This document shows positions 25,076 through 32,494 of a stretch of DNA of 34,742 nt, one piece after another (within the stretch, counting starts at the first letter, position 1; every line of letters starts with the position of its first letter). This DNA is from a virus. The stretch is from positions 1 through 34,742 of IMG/VR virus record IMGVR_UViG_3300049893_001465; one strand, 5' to 3'. Both the position numbers and the translations under genes were made by a program. Below the pieces are notes generated by a model. The model saw nothing but the letters and a program-made list of their open reading frames with translations, was not told the DNA's origin and did no database searches.

Positions 25076-25106
25076 TTGATAATATCAAAAAGTATTTATA
25101 CATTTG
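25076..25106 (+). promoter_or_regulatory. dyad promoter 6 (replication module)
   Basis: TTGATAATATCAA (25076-25088), a perfect-arm dyad, and TACATTTG (25099-25106) after 20 bases. It drives 25136 and probably the RHH-like and SSB-like genes. A possible TTG start for the next gene coincides with this -33 element and is rejected. Confidence 0.88.
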
Positions 25107-25135
25107 CAGTAATAAAAACAATCAAATCAATCAAA

Positions 25136-25699
25136 ATGGTACTTTTCAATCACTTGGTAAATTTACCAATAAAAAATGAACTTAGAGTTCACAATGCAGC
25201 ACCGAAAGAAGCTTACTTCTATAATTTTCAAAGTTCTGTAGATGCTGTAATTGCTTTGCAAGCATTGACATTTGATCCCTTCGAAGGTTTTCCAGCTAAC
25301 TTGCAAAAAAAACAAGCTGCACTAACATTTTTGCAGGACGGAACGATTCAAGAAATCGAGCTAGCAGAGGGGCAAGTCGATGCAAACGGATTTACTCAGG
25401 CTTTTGTTTCTGCAAATCTTGGTGGCGTTGATCACACTCTTGTAACTGGCTCCAATATTGATGCTTATATCGACGGTTTGCCCGAAAATACGGCTGCTTT
25501 ACAAGAGTTGCAGCATATTAAAAATTACTACGGTGACATAATCAGCGATCGTATTATTATAATCGTTCAAAACAATGGTCCAGAATGTTTAATTAATTTG
25601 GATTCTGCAAATATTGAATTTTACACTCACGACATTAACACAGGGGTATCAACAAAAAAAATCTTTAAACTAGCGGTGAAACTATATGAGCAACAATAA
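25136..25699 (+). CDS. hypothetical protein at head of replication operon
   Basis: A 187-residue, acidic, soluble protein that I do not recognise. It contains LTFLQDGTIQEIELAEGQVD and a central GLPENTAALQELQHIKNYYG, with a beta-rich end (FYTHDINTGVSTKKIFKLAV). It comes first behind a consensus dyad promoter, so it is probably well expressed. The start at ATG 25136 follows an A-rich leader (ATCAAATCAATCAAA). It overlaps the RHH-like gene by 14 bases. Confidence 0.6.
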   Translation: MVLFNHLVNLPIKNELRVHNAAPKEAYFYNFQSSVDAVIALQALTFDPFEGFPANLQKKQAALTFLQDGTIQEIELAEGQVDANGFTQAFVSANLGGVDHTLVTGSNIDAYIDGLPENTAALQELQHIKNYYGDIISDRIIIIVQNNGPECLINLDSANIEFYTHDINTGVSTKKIFKLAVKLYEQQ

Positions 25700-25877
25700 T
25701 ATAACAAGGGGCGGTAAACGCCCCAACTCTGGACGCAAAAAGCTGCCACCAGACCAAAAAAAATACATTGTAAACTTTGGGATATATCTTTCGGGTGCTG
25801 AATTAAATAGGCTCGGAGGTTACGAACGAATTAAACAGGAATTTAGTGACTTTATTTTTAACCGATTAAACAATTAA
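25686..25877 (+). CDS. small basic DNA-binding protein, ribbon-helix-helix-like
   Basis: A 63-residue basic protein. The N-terminus reads RGGKRPNSGRKKLPPDQKK, the G-R-K-rich start common in small phage DNA-binding proteins. It is followed by a short strand (YIVNFGIYLS) and two helices (GAELNRLGG, ERIKQEFSDFIFNRL), a ribbon-helix-helix-like layout. Proteins of this type bind short palindromes as dimers. It is therefore the best candidate in the window to recognise the dyad TTGATNNNATCAA, but that link is an inference. It overlaps the preceding gene by 14 bases. Confidence 0.55.
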   Translation: MSNNNITRGGKRPNSGRKKLPPDQKKYIVNFGIYLSGAELNRLGGYERIKQEFSDFIFNRLNN

Positions 25878-25881
25878 CATT

Positions 25882-26304
25882 ATGGATTTCAAAGGAATTT
25901 TTTATTTGGACAAGGTCGTTGAAGAGGCACCCGTCACATTCAAAGACAAAACTTCGAGAAAATTTAGTGTTTATCTTTCGGAGACCAATGTCATAGGCCA
26001 AAAGGATATTATCAAAGCGGAGGCTTTTGAAAATACTTTAAAATTTGCCAAAGTTTTAGAGGCACCACAAGGCACGGAATTTGTTTGTGAAATTAAAGTA
26101 ACTGGAGGCTATTATACTGCAAAAGACGAAACCGTAAAGCACATGAATAGAGTTAATTTAGTTCGGGTCGGTCTAGTTACTTGGGAGCAAAAGTATAATA
26201 ATACCCAAGCCAATACAACGCCAGCTGCTCCAGTTGCACAAATAAAAGCACAAACTAAAGGAGATGATTTTTTTCCGACTCCAATAGATGATATAGGTTT
26301 TTAA
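25882..26304 (+). CDS. single-stranded DNA-binding protein-like
   Basis: A 140-residue protein with a beta-rich N-terminal domain (residues 1-105; FSVYLSETNVIGQKDIIKAE, FVCEIKVTGGYYTA), consistent with an OB fold. A flexible N/T/P/A-rich linker follows. The acidic end, FFPTPIDDIGF, resembles the DDDIPF tip used by bacterial SSBs to recruit replication partners. It is encoded just before the PrimPol gene. SSB function is inferred from this layout, not from a full domain match. Confidence 0.6.
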   Translation: MDFKGIFYLDKVVEEAPVTFKDKTSRKFSVYLSETNVIGQKDIIKAEAFENTLKFAKVLEAPQGTEFVCEIKVTGGYYTAKDETVKHMNRVNLVRVGLVTWEQKYNNTQANTTPAAPVAQIKAQTKGDDFFPTPIDDIGF

Positions 26305-26383
26305 AAATTAAAAGATGACTTGCCATTTTAAAAATTAAAAGATGACTTGCCATTTTAAAAATTAAAAGATGACTTGACATTTT
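26301..26383. repeat. 27-bp tandem repeat, three copies
   Basis: A 27-base unit containing AAAGATGACTTG and ATTTTAAAAATTA occurs three times. GATGACTTG begins at 26314, 26341 and 26368. Copies 1 and 2 are essentially identical and copy 3 has a change (TTGACAT). The array starts in the stop codon of the SSB-like gene and ends about 50 bases before dyad promoter 7. Such repeats beside replication genes often act as iterons or regulator sites. Confidence 0.85.
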
Positions 26384-26428
26384 TAAACTTAAGGGTATTT
26401 TTTTACGCTTATTTTTCTTTTGTTGGAT

Positions 26429-26457
26429 TTGATATTATCAAAATAAATTGTATCTTG
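26429..26457 (+). promoter_or_regulatory. dyad promoter 7 (primase-helicase)
   Basis: TTGATATTATCAA (26429-26441), a perfect-arm dyad, followed after 19 bases by TATCTTG (26451-26457), which is one T short of the TAnnTTTG box. The promoter may be weaker than others of the set. It lies directly after the 27-bp repeats. Confidence 0.7.
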
Positions 26458-26478
26458 CAAGCAAAATAAAACCAAAGT

Positions 26479-28797
26479 ATGTATTCAATTCAAAAATGCC
26501 TTGCGCTTCTTAATAGTGGCTTTTCGCTTCTTACCGTTGGAGATGGGGACGGTGGGAAACGGCCAAATTTTTCTTGGAAAAAAAATGAAACCGAACCGCT
26601 GCAAACAAATGAATTTATTAAACGCTACAATTATGCTGGCGGTTTGGTCAAAAAAGATGGTAAACCGATACACCCTACAATAAACACAGGTTTAATCACT
26701 GGTTTCGATTTTTTGGAGGTTATAGATGTAGACTTAAAATTTATCAAAGATCCAAAAGAACAAAATTCTATATTTAATTCTTACATTAAATTAGTAAAAA
26801 AATCTTGGCCAGACTTTGAGGATAAGGTAGTTATTGCGATGACTGTCAATAGAGGTTATCATCTTTTGTATAAGGCGAAAAATTGCGCACCGTCTACTCA
26901 TTTGGCAAAAACAATAGATGAGCACCCACTTTTCGAAACAAGGGGGATCGGGGGGTACGTATTCATGTACGAAAACTTTTTGCACAAAAAAAACTACTTG
27001 GACATAGTTTATATTTCGGATACTGAAAGAGATATACTTATAGATTCTGCCAAGACATTTAACCAACTAATTAAACAAAGTCCAGAATTTGAGCAAAAAA
27101 TTGAAGCTGATACTAAGCCTATAAAGCTAACTACCAAAGCGGATTTTAATAATAGGAACTCGGTTTGGTCACTTATCCAAAACGAATTTACTATAGTCGA
27201 TACTCACTCGGATAAGATAGTTATTAAAAGAAATGGAACAGAAAACTCAAGTAGTGGCACAATTTTTAAAACTAGCAATGTATTATACTTATTCACAACT
27301 TCGACAAAGTACCCTAGTAACGAGGGCTTAAGTGCGTTCAAAATTTATGCTATTCAAAAGTATGCTGGCGACGAAAAAGCCGCTTGGAAAGATTTGTATA
27401 ATCAAGGTTACGGAGATAGATATATAAAAATCAATACTTTGCCAGCTATTGCTAAGCCAGCGCCCGAACCTATAGAATTAACATCTGATTATAAAATAAT
27501 AGACTTTCCTATCGAAGTCTACCCTGCAATTTTTCAAACGTATGTTACTGAATTGGCCGAGGTTAGTAGGTTGAATATTGATTACATGGGCTGCGCTTTG
27601 CTTTGGCTTACAAGTATTTGCATTGGTAATTCGTACGAAGTAAAAATTACCAATGTTTGGAAGGAAAAGGCTATTGTATGGATTGCCCTCGGCGGGGTCA
27701 AAGGTGCTGGTAAAAGTCCTGCTTTAGATTCAATTACTTATCCACTATCTGAAATAAATATAACTGAAATAAATCAATTTAAAAGAAACGAAAAGGAATA
27801 CAAAGAATTTTTATCACTTTCGGAGAAAGATAAAAAAAATGTAATTGAAATTCCTGAGCCAGTTTCAAAACAATTTTTTGTAAATAATACAACCGTTGAG
27901 GCTATTTATACACTTCACGAAAAAAATAAATTTGGCGTTGGCGTTTTGGCCGATGAGCTTACAATGTGGATAAATGGAATGAATCAATATAAGTCTGGCG
28001 GGGCAGATTTGGCGTTTTGGTTACAAGTATTCAACGGGCGAAATGCAATCGTAAACCGCAAGGGCAGCGGTGCAAGTGCTATAAAAAATGTATTCACTCC
28101 AGTCATTGGCAACGTGCCTAATACTGTGTTTACTAGGTTAATGGCAGGCGAAAACATGGAAAACGGTTTCTTCGATAGGATTTTATTTTGTTCACCTGAC
28201 AAAAAAATCGAGTATATGCCTGAGTCCGACGTAGATCAAGAATTGAGTTACGCATATAAAGAATTTGTAATTGATTTATATAGAACGTTTAGAAACATAG
28301 CAAACTACGATAGTACGGGCGAAATCATTCCATACACCGCTAATTTCACACCTGAAGCAAAAGCAGTATATCATGAAATACATAATAAGTTTGTTGACCT
28401 CGAAAACTCGGATTCAGAAACCGAACTTGTTAGGGGTGTTTTGCCAAAAATTAAAACCTACCTGCCACGTATAGCACTAATTTTAAACTGTTTAAACAAC
28501 TACCTAACAACAAATAGTATGCTTGAAATTACAGTTGAAAGCGTAGTTAACAGCGAGAAGGTATGCTTATTTTTTCTCGAGAATGTAAGAAAATTTGCAT
28601 CAAAGAAAATTGAGTTTACAGATTTAAAGACAATTTTGGAGGCTAACAAAAACAAGAAACTATCAGATAAAATTAGGATCGTATTGGAAACTTTGCCTTA
28701 TTGTGTAGATTCCGAGCTGGCTGCGCATTTAGGAGTAGCACGACAAACCATTTTTAGGCATCGAAAAAAAATTCAAAATGAAACAAGTGATAAATGA
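26479..28797 (+). CDS. PrimPol/DUF3987 primase-helicase
   Basis: A 772-residue replication protein in three parts. (1) Residues about 1-170: archaeo-eukaryotic primase/PrimPol core with catalytic VIDVD (D83, D85), RGYHLLY (H128) and the ETRGIGGYV strand. (2) Residues about 340-690: a DUF3987 helicase-like ATPase with Walker A GVKGAGKS (406-413) and Walker B VLADE (D492, E493). (3) Residues about 740-772: a helix-turn-helix end (ELAAHLGVARQTIFRHRKK) likely to bind DNA. It probably primes and unwinds DNA at the origin. It overlaps the next gene by 20 bases. Confidence 0.88.
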   Translation: MYSIQKCLALLNSGFSLLTVGDGDGGKRPNFSWKKNETEPLQTNEFIKRYNYAGGLVKKDGKPIHPTINTGLITGFDFLEVIDVDLKFIKDPKEQNSIFNSYIKLVKKSWPDFEDKVVIAMTVNRGYHLLYKAKNCAPSTHLAKTIDEHPLFETRGIGGYVFMYENFLHKKNYLDIVYISDTERDILIDSAKTFNQLIKQSPEFEQKIEADTKPIKLTTKADFNNRNSVWSLIQNEFTIVDTHSDKIVIKRNGTENSSSGTIFKTSNVLYLFTTSTKYPSNEGLSAFKIYAIQKYAGDEKAAWKDLYNQGYGDRYIKINTLPAIAKPAPEPIELTSDYKIIDFPIEVYPAIFQTYVTELAEVSRLNIDYMGCALLWLTSICIGNSYEVKITNVWKEKAIVWIALGGVKGAGKSPALDSITYPLSEINITEINQFKRNEKEYKEFLSLSEKDKKNVIEIPEPVSKQFFVNNTTVEAIYTLHEKNKFGVGVLADELTMWINGMNQYKSGGADLAFWLQVFNGRNAIVNRKGSGASAIKNVFTPVIGNVPNTVFTRLMAGENMENGFFDRILFCSPDKKIEYMPESDVDQELSYAYKEFVIDLYRTFRNIANYDSTGEIIPYTANFTPEAKAVYHEIHNKFVDLENSDSETELVRGVLPKIKTYLPRIALILNCLNNYLTTNSMLEITVESVVNSEKVCLFFLENVRKFASKKIEFTDLKTILEANKNKKLSDKIRIVLETLPYCVDSELAAHLGVARQTIFRHRKKIQNETSDK

Positions 28798-29029
28798 TTT
28801 AATCGAACGCCTTACTTATCTGGAAGGGCTTCGCCAAACTCCTGAAATGATAGGGAGAATAAAAGAATTAAGGCTAACAATTGACCGTTTAAAATCAATA
28901 GAGGAACGCCCGAAAGTGCCAACCAATAAGGCTGTAGGCTTGTGCCGTTCGGTGCTGAAACAAGAAAAGATTACTGCTGAAATGAGAAACAAAGCAGTAT
29001 ATGTATTAACTTACTATCAAAACAAATAA
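28778..29029 (+). CDS. hypothetical helical protein
   Basis: An 83-residue, basic, helical protein (LIERLTYLEGLRQTPEMIGR, IKELRLTIDRLKSIEE). It overlaps the primase-helicase gene by 20 bases, so it is co-expressed and might be a partner of it. No family recognised. Confidence 0.5.
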   Translation: MKQVINDLIERLTYLEGLRQTPEMIGRIKELRLTIDRLKSIEERPKVPTNKAVGLCRSVLKQEKITAEMRNKAVYVLTYYQNK

Positions 29030-29033
29030 TATC

Positions 29034-29321
29034 ATGATAATGTATCGAGCCGAGATTGGCCTAAAATCAGACAAAATTGAAGCTTTCGAAGTTGACCACA
29101 CAACAAAAGAATATGTGTTTTACAAGCTCACCAAAACGAAAAACAGGCAAAGCTATACAGTAACCAAGCGGGAAAAATTAGAAAGAAAAAATATTGCTTG
29201 GTTTGAAAAATTTTTTAATGCTGAGATATTTATTGTAAATACGCACATGGAAAGGGTTTATTTACTGGATAATGAAATGAAAAAATTAAACGAAAGGATT
29301 TCAAAGTTTTGTCCGTTTTAA
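29034..29321 (+). CDS. hypothetical basic protein
   Basis: A 95-residue, lysine-rich protein with a beta-rich first half (AEIGLKSDKIEAFEV) and a helix (KKLNERISK) at the end. ATG 29034 is used. A second ATG two codons later is possible. It closes the replication operon before dyad promoter 8. Confidence 0.5.
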   Translation: MIMYRAEIGLKSDKIEAFEVDHTTKEYVFYKLTKTKNRQSYTVTKREKLERKNIAWFEKFFNAEIFIVNTHMERVYLLDNEMKKLNERISKFCPF

Positions 29322-29353
29322 CAATTATTAACTAAAAATAATGCTACAATGTT

Positions 29354-29384
29354 TTGATAATATCAAAAAGTATTTGTACTTTTG
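29354..29384 (+). promoter_or_regulatory. dyad promoter 8 (accessory genes)
   Basis: TTGATAATATCAA (29354-29366), a perfect-arm dyad, then TACTTTTG (29377-29384) after 20 bases. It opens the right-hand accessory region. Confidence 0.85.
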
Positions 29385-29410
29385 CTACATGAAACTAAAA
29401 CACTAAAGCC

Positions 29411-29594
29411 ATGACAAACCAAGAAAAAAAAAACCGAACTTTGGGAAACGTTGACTACTTTAGAGGAATCAATAAAACTGCTAAGAGATTTAGCTGATTT
29501 ACAAAATGGTGCGCCACTTGAACAGCACAGAAAAGAGTGGGAAGAAACAATGGAGCAGGTTTACGACTTTCTTAACAGGTGGGAAGGTCAATGA
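29411..29594 (+). pseudogene. small gene interrupted in an A10 run
   Basis: ATG 29411 reads MTNQEKK and then meets ten A's (29424-29433). In the given frame it stops after 28 codons. With nine A's it would read on as TELWETLTTLEESIKLLRDL, then ADLQNGAPLEQHRKEWEE and VYDFLNRWEGQ to TGA 29594, a coherent 60-residue helical protein. So the gene has a +1 change in a homopolymer, is a sequencing artefact, or depends on slippage at the A-run. It is first behind dyad promoter 8, so expression is expected. Confidence 0.65.
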
Positions 29595-29609
29595 CCGCTA
29601 ACTTTTTTG

Positions 29610-29646
29610 TTTACGCAATTGTAAAATTTTTAATCAAATCAAAATG
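29610..29646 (+). repeat. repeated leader, copy 1
   Basis: TTTACGCAATTGTAAA (29610-29625) is an imperfect dyad followed by an A/T-rich stretch ending ATCAAATCAAA directly before ATG 29644. A close copy lies before the gene at 29924. Copies before two adjacent genes suggest a duplicated leader or a shared regulatory site. Confidence 0.6.
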
Positions 29647-29883
29647 GAAGCAAGCGAAAAAGCAATAGAATTATTAGCAAAGTTTAAAAAGACAACTACA
29701 TATCAATACCAAGAATATGCAGGTGCGAACTATTCAACTTTTGAACACGATACAGATACAATTAAAGAATGTTGCTTATTGACAGTTGAAGAGGTATTAA
29801 AAGCTATTCCGATGTACACTGGTAACTTAAATCCAACTTGGAAGTTTTGGAGTGATGTTCGGGACTGTTTAAATACCCTATAA
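29644..29883 (+). CDS. hypothetical small protein
   Basis: A 79-residue acidic protein. It begins MEASEKAIELLAKFKKTTTY, then has EYAGANYSTF and CCLLTVEEVLKAIP, and ends WKFWSDVRDCLNTL. No family recognised. Its leader repeat is shared with 29924. Confidence 0.55.
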   Translation: MEASEKAIELLAKFKKTTTYQYQEYAGANYSTFEHDTDTIKECCLLTVEEVLKAIPMYTGNLNPTWKFWSDVRDCLNTL

Positions 29884-29891
29884 CTATCTTA

Positions 29892-29926
29892 TTTACACAA
29901 TTGTAAATTTAAAACAAATCAAAATG
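29892..29926 (+). repeat. repeated leader, copy 2
   Basis: TTTACACAATTGTAAA (29892-29907), then AAACAAATCAAA before ATG 29924. It matches copy 1 closely in sequence and in distance to the start codon. Confidence 0.6.
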
Positions 29927-30106
29927 AAAACACTAAAAAAAATAATCGTAGCTGCCATTTGGGTAGCGTTGGTGTACTTGGGTATAAGCCTCTATCTCAG
30001 CTACAATGAGGTGCAGACGGTAACACTTGGCATTAAGTGGTTCTTGTTTTTATTCATGGCATTTGCAGCTCCTTTGATTACTGAAATAATTTTAAAAGAT
30101 AAATAA
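29924..30106 (+). CDS. small two-helix membrane protein
   Basis: A 60-residue protein with two hydrophobic helices: about 8-27 (IVAAIWVALVYLGISLYLSY) and about 38-56 (KWFLFLFMAFAAPLITEII). Basic residues at the start and end place both termini in the cytoplasm. It is a possible holin or envelope-modifying peptide, but it is far from the late genes. Transcribed with the accessory genes. Confidence 0.55.
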   Translation: MKTLKKIIVAAIWVALVYLGISLYLSYNEVQTVTLGIKWFLFLFMAFAAPLITEIILKDK

Positions 30107-30107
30107 T

Positions 30108-30494
30108 ATGAAAAATTTAGAGTTGTTAACAAAAATGCTTACAACTGATTGTGAATACTGGATAGTTGTGTACGAGGTTGAACATCGTAAATGCGACAAT
30201 ACTACTGAAATTGTTTTGGTTTCAAAACCTTATGATATGGCTGTAAGTAATTATGAAGGTTTATTACTGAAAGATGTTGAAAAGCTATATAACAAGGCGT
30301 GTTTGACTAATATTTTTATAACTAATCGATACGCCCCTTTTCAACCTGGAATTAGATTTTCAGATTTTGCTAGAGGGTATCCAATTACTTGTGATGTAAA
30401 AGTTTTTTTGATTAAGGCTTTTGAATTACAGTCAAAAGATTTATTTGATTACAAAAAAATCATTGACGAATTAAACGAAAACAATAAATGTTAA
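30108..30494 (+). CDS. hypothetical protein
   Basis: A 128-residue protein that starts right after the membrane-protein gene and overlaps the next by seven bases. Mixed helix/strand (YWIVVYEVEHRKCDNTTEI, FSDFARGYPITCDVKVFLI). No family recognised. Confidence 0.55.
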   Translation: MKNLELLTKMLTTDCEYWIVVYEVEHRKCDNTTEIVLVSKPYDMAVSNYEGLLLKDVEKLYNKACLTNIFITNRYAPFQPGIRFSDFARGYPITCDVKVFLIKAFELQSKDLFDYKKIIDELNENNKC

Positions 30495-30673
30495 TCACTT
30501 ACATTCAAGACGGCAAACTGGAGGCATTTTATACGAACTGGTTTGATGCTGAAAATCACTTTAATGCTGAGCTTGGCATGGTAGTATATAATCTAATTAA
30601 GCATATATATACTACAGATGGAATAAACTGGAGCGAAATCAAATTAAAGATGTTCGTCCTAGCTCTGCTTTAA
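30488..30673 (+). CDS. hypothetical small protein
   Basis: A 61-residue protein with an aromatic N-terminus (YIQDGKLEAFYTNWFDAENH) and a helical end (WSEIKLKMFVLALL). It starts within the end of the preceding gene. No family recognised. Confidence 0.45.
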   Translation: MLITYIQDGKLEAFYTNWFDAENHFNAELGMVVYNLIKHIYTTDGINWSEIKLKMFVLALL

Positions 30674-30730
30674 GTCATCATATAGGAATTTGCGAACTAA
30701 AACTAATTGACAAAAAAAACTAAAATTAAT

Positions 30731-30760
30731 TTGATTATTCCAAAATAAACACTATCTTTG
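30731..30760 (+). promoter_or_regulatory. promoter with degenerate dyad (before leader RNA)
   Basis: TTG at 30731, 19 bases, and TATCTTTG (30753-30760), a good Bacteroidota promoter. The dyad arm is degenerate (TTGATTATTCCAA), so any dyad-binding protein would bind weakly. Transcription would begin near 30767 and enter a structured leader. Confidence 0.7.
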
Positions 30761-30765
30761 TGGTG

Positions 30766-30860
30766 TTATTTATTCTTTCCATAGTGTTTAAGGGTGTGGC
30801 ATAGACAGCCACCAATATAACAGGTAGCCCCGTTTCTTTGGTTTTTCGGGGCTTTTTTGG
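30766..30860 (+). ncRNA. putative small RNA or attenuated leader
   Basis: From the promoter at 30731 the transcript first forms GTGGC/GCCAC (stem with seven-base loop, about 30796-30812). It then meets a terminator hairpin (AGCCCCG 30826-30832 with CGGGGCT 30847-30853) followed by six T's. If termination is efficient, the product is a small RNA of about 90 bases. If it can be overridden, the element regulates 30908. It has no ORF. Confidence 0.6.
30826..30858 (+). terminator. Rho-independent terminator in a 5' leader
   Basis: A perfect 7-bp G+C-rich stem, a 14-base pyrimidine-rich loop and a T-run. It stands 50 bases upstream of ATG 30908 and about 60 bases downstream of the predicted transcript start, so it interrupts the leader. 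Confidence 0.8.
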
Positions 30861-30907
30861 AAAGATATTAGGATGATAAAATCAAAAACATTAAACACTA
30901 AAACACT

Positions 30908-31327
30908 ATGCTAACAATACAAGACATTTTAAAAGTTTACACTGAGTGGCTCGACGAGCACCAAGCGTATAAAGTATTAATACACAATGACTGTGATATG
31001 TTTGTTACTTTAAGCGATGGACATGATCAGATAATTGTATCAATCGACAAACCAACCGAGCAAAGACTTTGGTTTACAGATCCCCTTAAGTTTATTGATT
31101 TTATGGACTCCTTAATTGATTGGGAGCAAGTTTACGAACCTGACGAATTTATATCAGCAAGGTTAATGCTTTTCAATATCACAGGATTTGACCAGCATTT
31201 AAATTATACTTGGACGAAAGGTTCTGTAGTCAAAAATATTATTGTCTTTGGATTTACAACACAAACAAACGCTGAAACACTCCAGCACTTTAAAGAAAAC
31301 TACAAAACTTTACCAATTAGATTTTAA
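30908..31327 (+). CDS. hypothetical protein behind attenuator
   Basis: A 139-residue acidic protein (ILKVYTEWLDEHQAYKVL, DCDMFVTLSDGHDQIIVSID). Followed three bases later by dUTPase. No family recognised. The leader terminator suggests controlled expression. Confidence 0.55.
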   Translation: MLTIQDILKVYTEWLDEHQAYKVLIHNDCDMFVTLSDGHDQIIVSIDKPTEQRLWFTDPLKFIDFMDSLIDWEQVYEPDEFISARLMLFNITGFDQHLNYTWTKGSVVKNIIVFGFTTQTNAETLQHFKENYKTLPIRF

Positions 31328-31330
31328 TCT

Positions 31331-31906
31331 ATGAAAACAATTAACGACTTACCGCTGGCACAATTGCCAGTCAAGTACAAAAAACTTTCTCCAGAGGCTC
31401 GATTAATGCCTCCAGCGCAAAAGTACGATGCTGGCCATGATATTGGATTTGTCGAAACTGGACAAAACGGCAAAAAAAGCGGTCACATTGATGAGTTTGG
31501 AAACAAAGTATATTATACTGGAATAGCCCTCGAAATTGGATATATCGACAAACTGGCAGAGCTTGGCCTTGTGCCCCACGCTTTCGCATTCTTAAAAAGT
31601 GGCGTTTATAAGGTTTGCTTGGCACTAACCAATGGGGTGGGCGTGGTAGACTTCGGACATCGGGGCGAAATAGTTTTTAAGTTCAAACCTGCTTTGTTGT
31701 TTTCTAACTTAAAACGTTATGGGATAAATATATTAAGGCCGTGGTTTCCTTCGGAGCAGTTTTTAAATATTAAGGACTGGGTCGGCCAACTTGTTTTTAT
31801 GCCAGCGTTTAATACTGAATTAACTGAAAGTATAGAGCTTACAGAAACAGACAGAGGAAGCAAAGGGTATGGTGATGCGACAAAGGAAAGAGATGGTATG
31901 GTATAA
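31331..31906 (+). CDS. dut: dUTPase
   Basis: A 191-residue dUTP diphosphatase. Motif 1 DAGHD (33-37), motif 2-like FLKSGVYK (87-94), motif 3 GVGVVDFGHRGE with D107 (102-113), motif 4 VGQLVFMP (151-158) and motif 5 RGSKGYGDAT (175-184) are all present. It converts dUTP to dUMP and pyrophosphate, keeping uracil out of phage DNA and feeding dTTP synthesis. Somewhat longer than the 140-150 residues typical of the trimeric type, mainly through insertions between motifs 1 and 3 and between motifs 3 and 4. Confidence 0.88.
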   Translation: MKTINDLPLAQLPVKYKKLSPEARLMPPAQKYDAGHDIGFVETGQNGKKSGHIDEFGNKVYYTGIALEIGYIDKLAELGLVPHAFAFLKSGVYKVCLALTNGVGVVDFGHRGEIVFKFKPALLFSNLKRYGINILRPWFPSEQFLNIKDWVGQLVFMPAFNTELTESIELTETDRGSKGYGDATKERDGMV

Positions 31907-32056
31907 CGAAAAACGGTATGTGCCGTGCCGGATTAAACACGCACAAAGTTAATTAACAGAAAAAAGTAAATAAAAAAGTACACAGTATAACCATAGCACA
32001 AAAGCAACGGCATGGACACTATACCGTATGTTATGTGCTTTTAAATCAATTTAATC
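31907..32056. repeat. long inverted repeat before DUF551 gene (attC-like)
   Basis: ACGGTATGTGCCGTGCCG (31913-31930) pairs imperfectly with 32008-32027 (CGGCATGG...TATACCGT), with single-base bulges, around a 77-base A-rich spacer. It ends in GTTATGTGCT (32030-32039). That 10-mer appears inverted as AGCACATAAC at the end of the gene (32493-32502). Large bulged inverted repeats ending in GTTA-type cores resemble integron attC sites. Confidence 0.55.
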
Positions 32057-32494
32057 ATGGACGAATTATTGAAATTTATTTTGGATATTGATTTTATGAG
32101 TACAAAGGAATTTTGTAATAATTATAATATCCCGACACCACTTAGTAAATCAAAAAGTTCAGAGGAATTGGCTTTTGAATTTATTACGCTTGATGCAATA
32201 AAATATAAAATGCTTGTGGAAAAAGCAAAAGAAGTAAAAAACAAAATTAAAGGTAAATGGATTGACATTGAAAAACAAAAACCTTTGGCATGGGAAAAAG
32301 GCGAATGGGACGGTAATAGAACTGATTTTGTTTTAATTGCTACTGATAAACAAGAAATATTGATAGCCCGCGCTTATGAAAATTTTATCGGTGGAATACA
32401 TACATTAGATTGGTATCAAAAAGACGATTTTGATGTAAAAGGCAATGTAACACACTGGCAAAAATTATCCGAACACCCGATTTTTATTTCATAG
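32057..32494 (+). CDS. DUF551-like protein, possible cassette gene
   Basis: A 145-residue protein. Its C-terminal half fits the DUF551 pattern: KWIDIEKQKPLAWEKGE with W, then FVLIATDKQEILIARAYENF and VTHWQKLSEHP. DUF551 occurs in many phages and its function is unknown. The N-terminal ~65 residues are helical. The gene is tightly flanked by inverted copies of a 10-base sequence (32030-32039 and 32493-32502), and the right copy overlaps its stop codon, suggesting arrival as a mobile cassette. Confidence 0.65.
   Translation: MDELLKFILDIDFMSTKEFCNNYNIPTPLSKSKSSEELAFEFITLDAIKYKMLVEKAKEVKNKIKGKWIDIEKQKPLAWEKGEWDGNRTDFVLIATDKQEILIARAYENFIGGIHTLDWYQKDDFDVKGNVTHWQKLSEHPIFIS

Noticed and set aside
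26313-26374. Tiny ORFs (MTCHFKN) in each copy of the 27-bp repeat
   Set aside because: They arise from the repeat unit itself; the third copy is broken by a TGA and no peptide role is supported.
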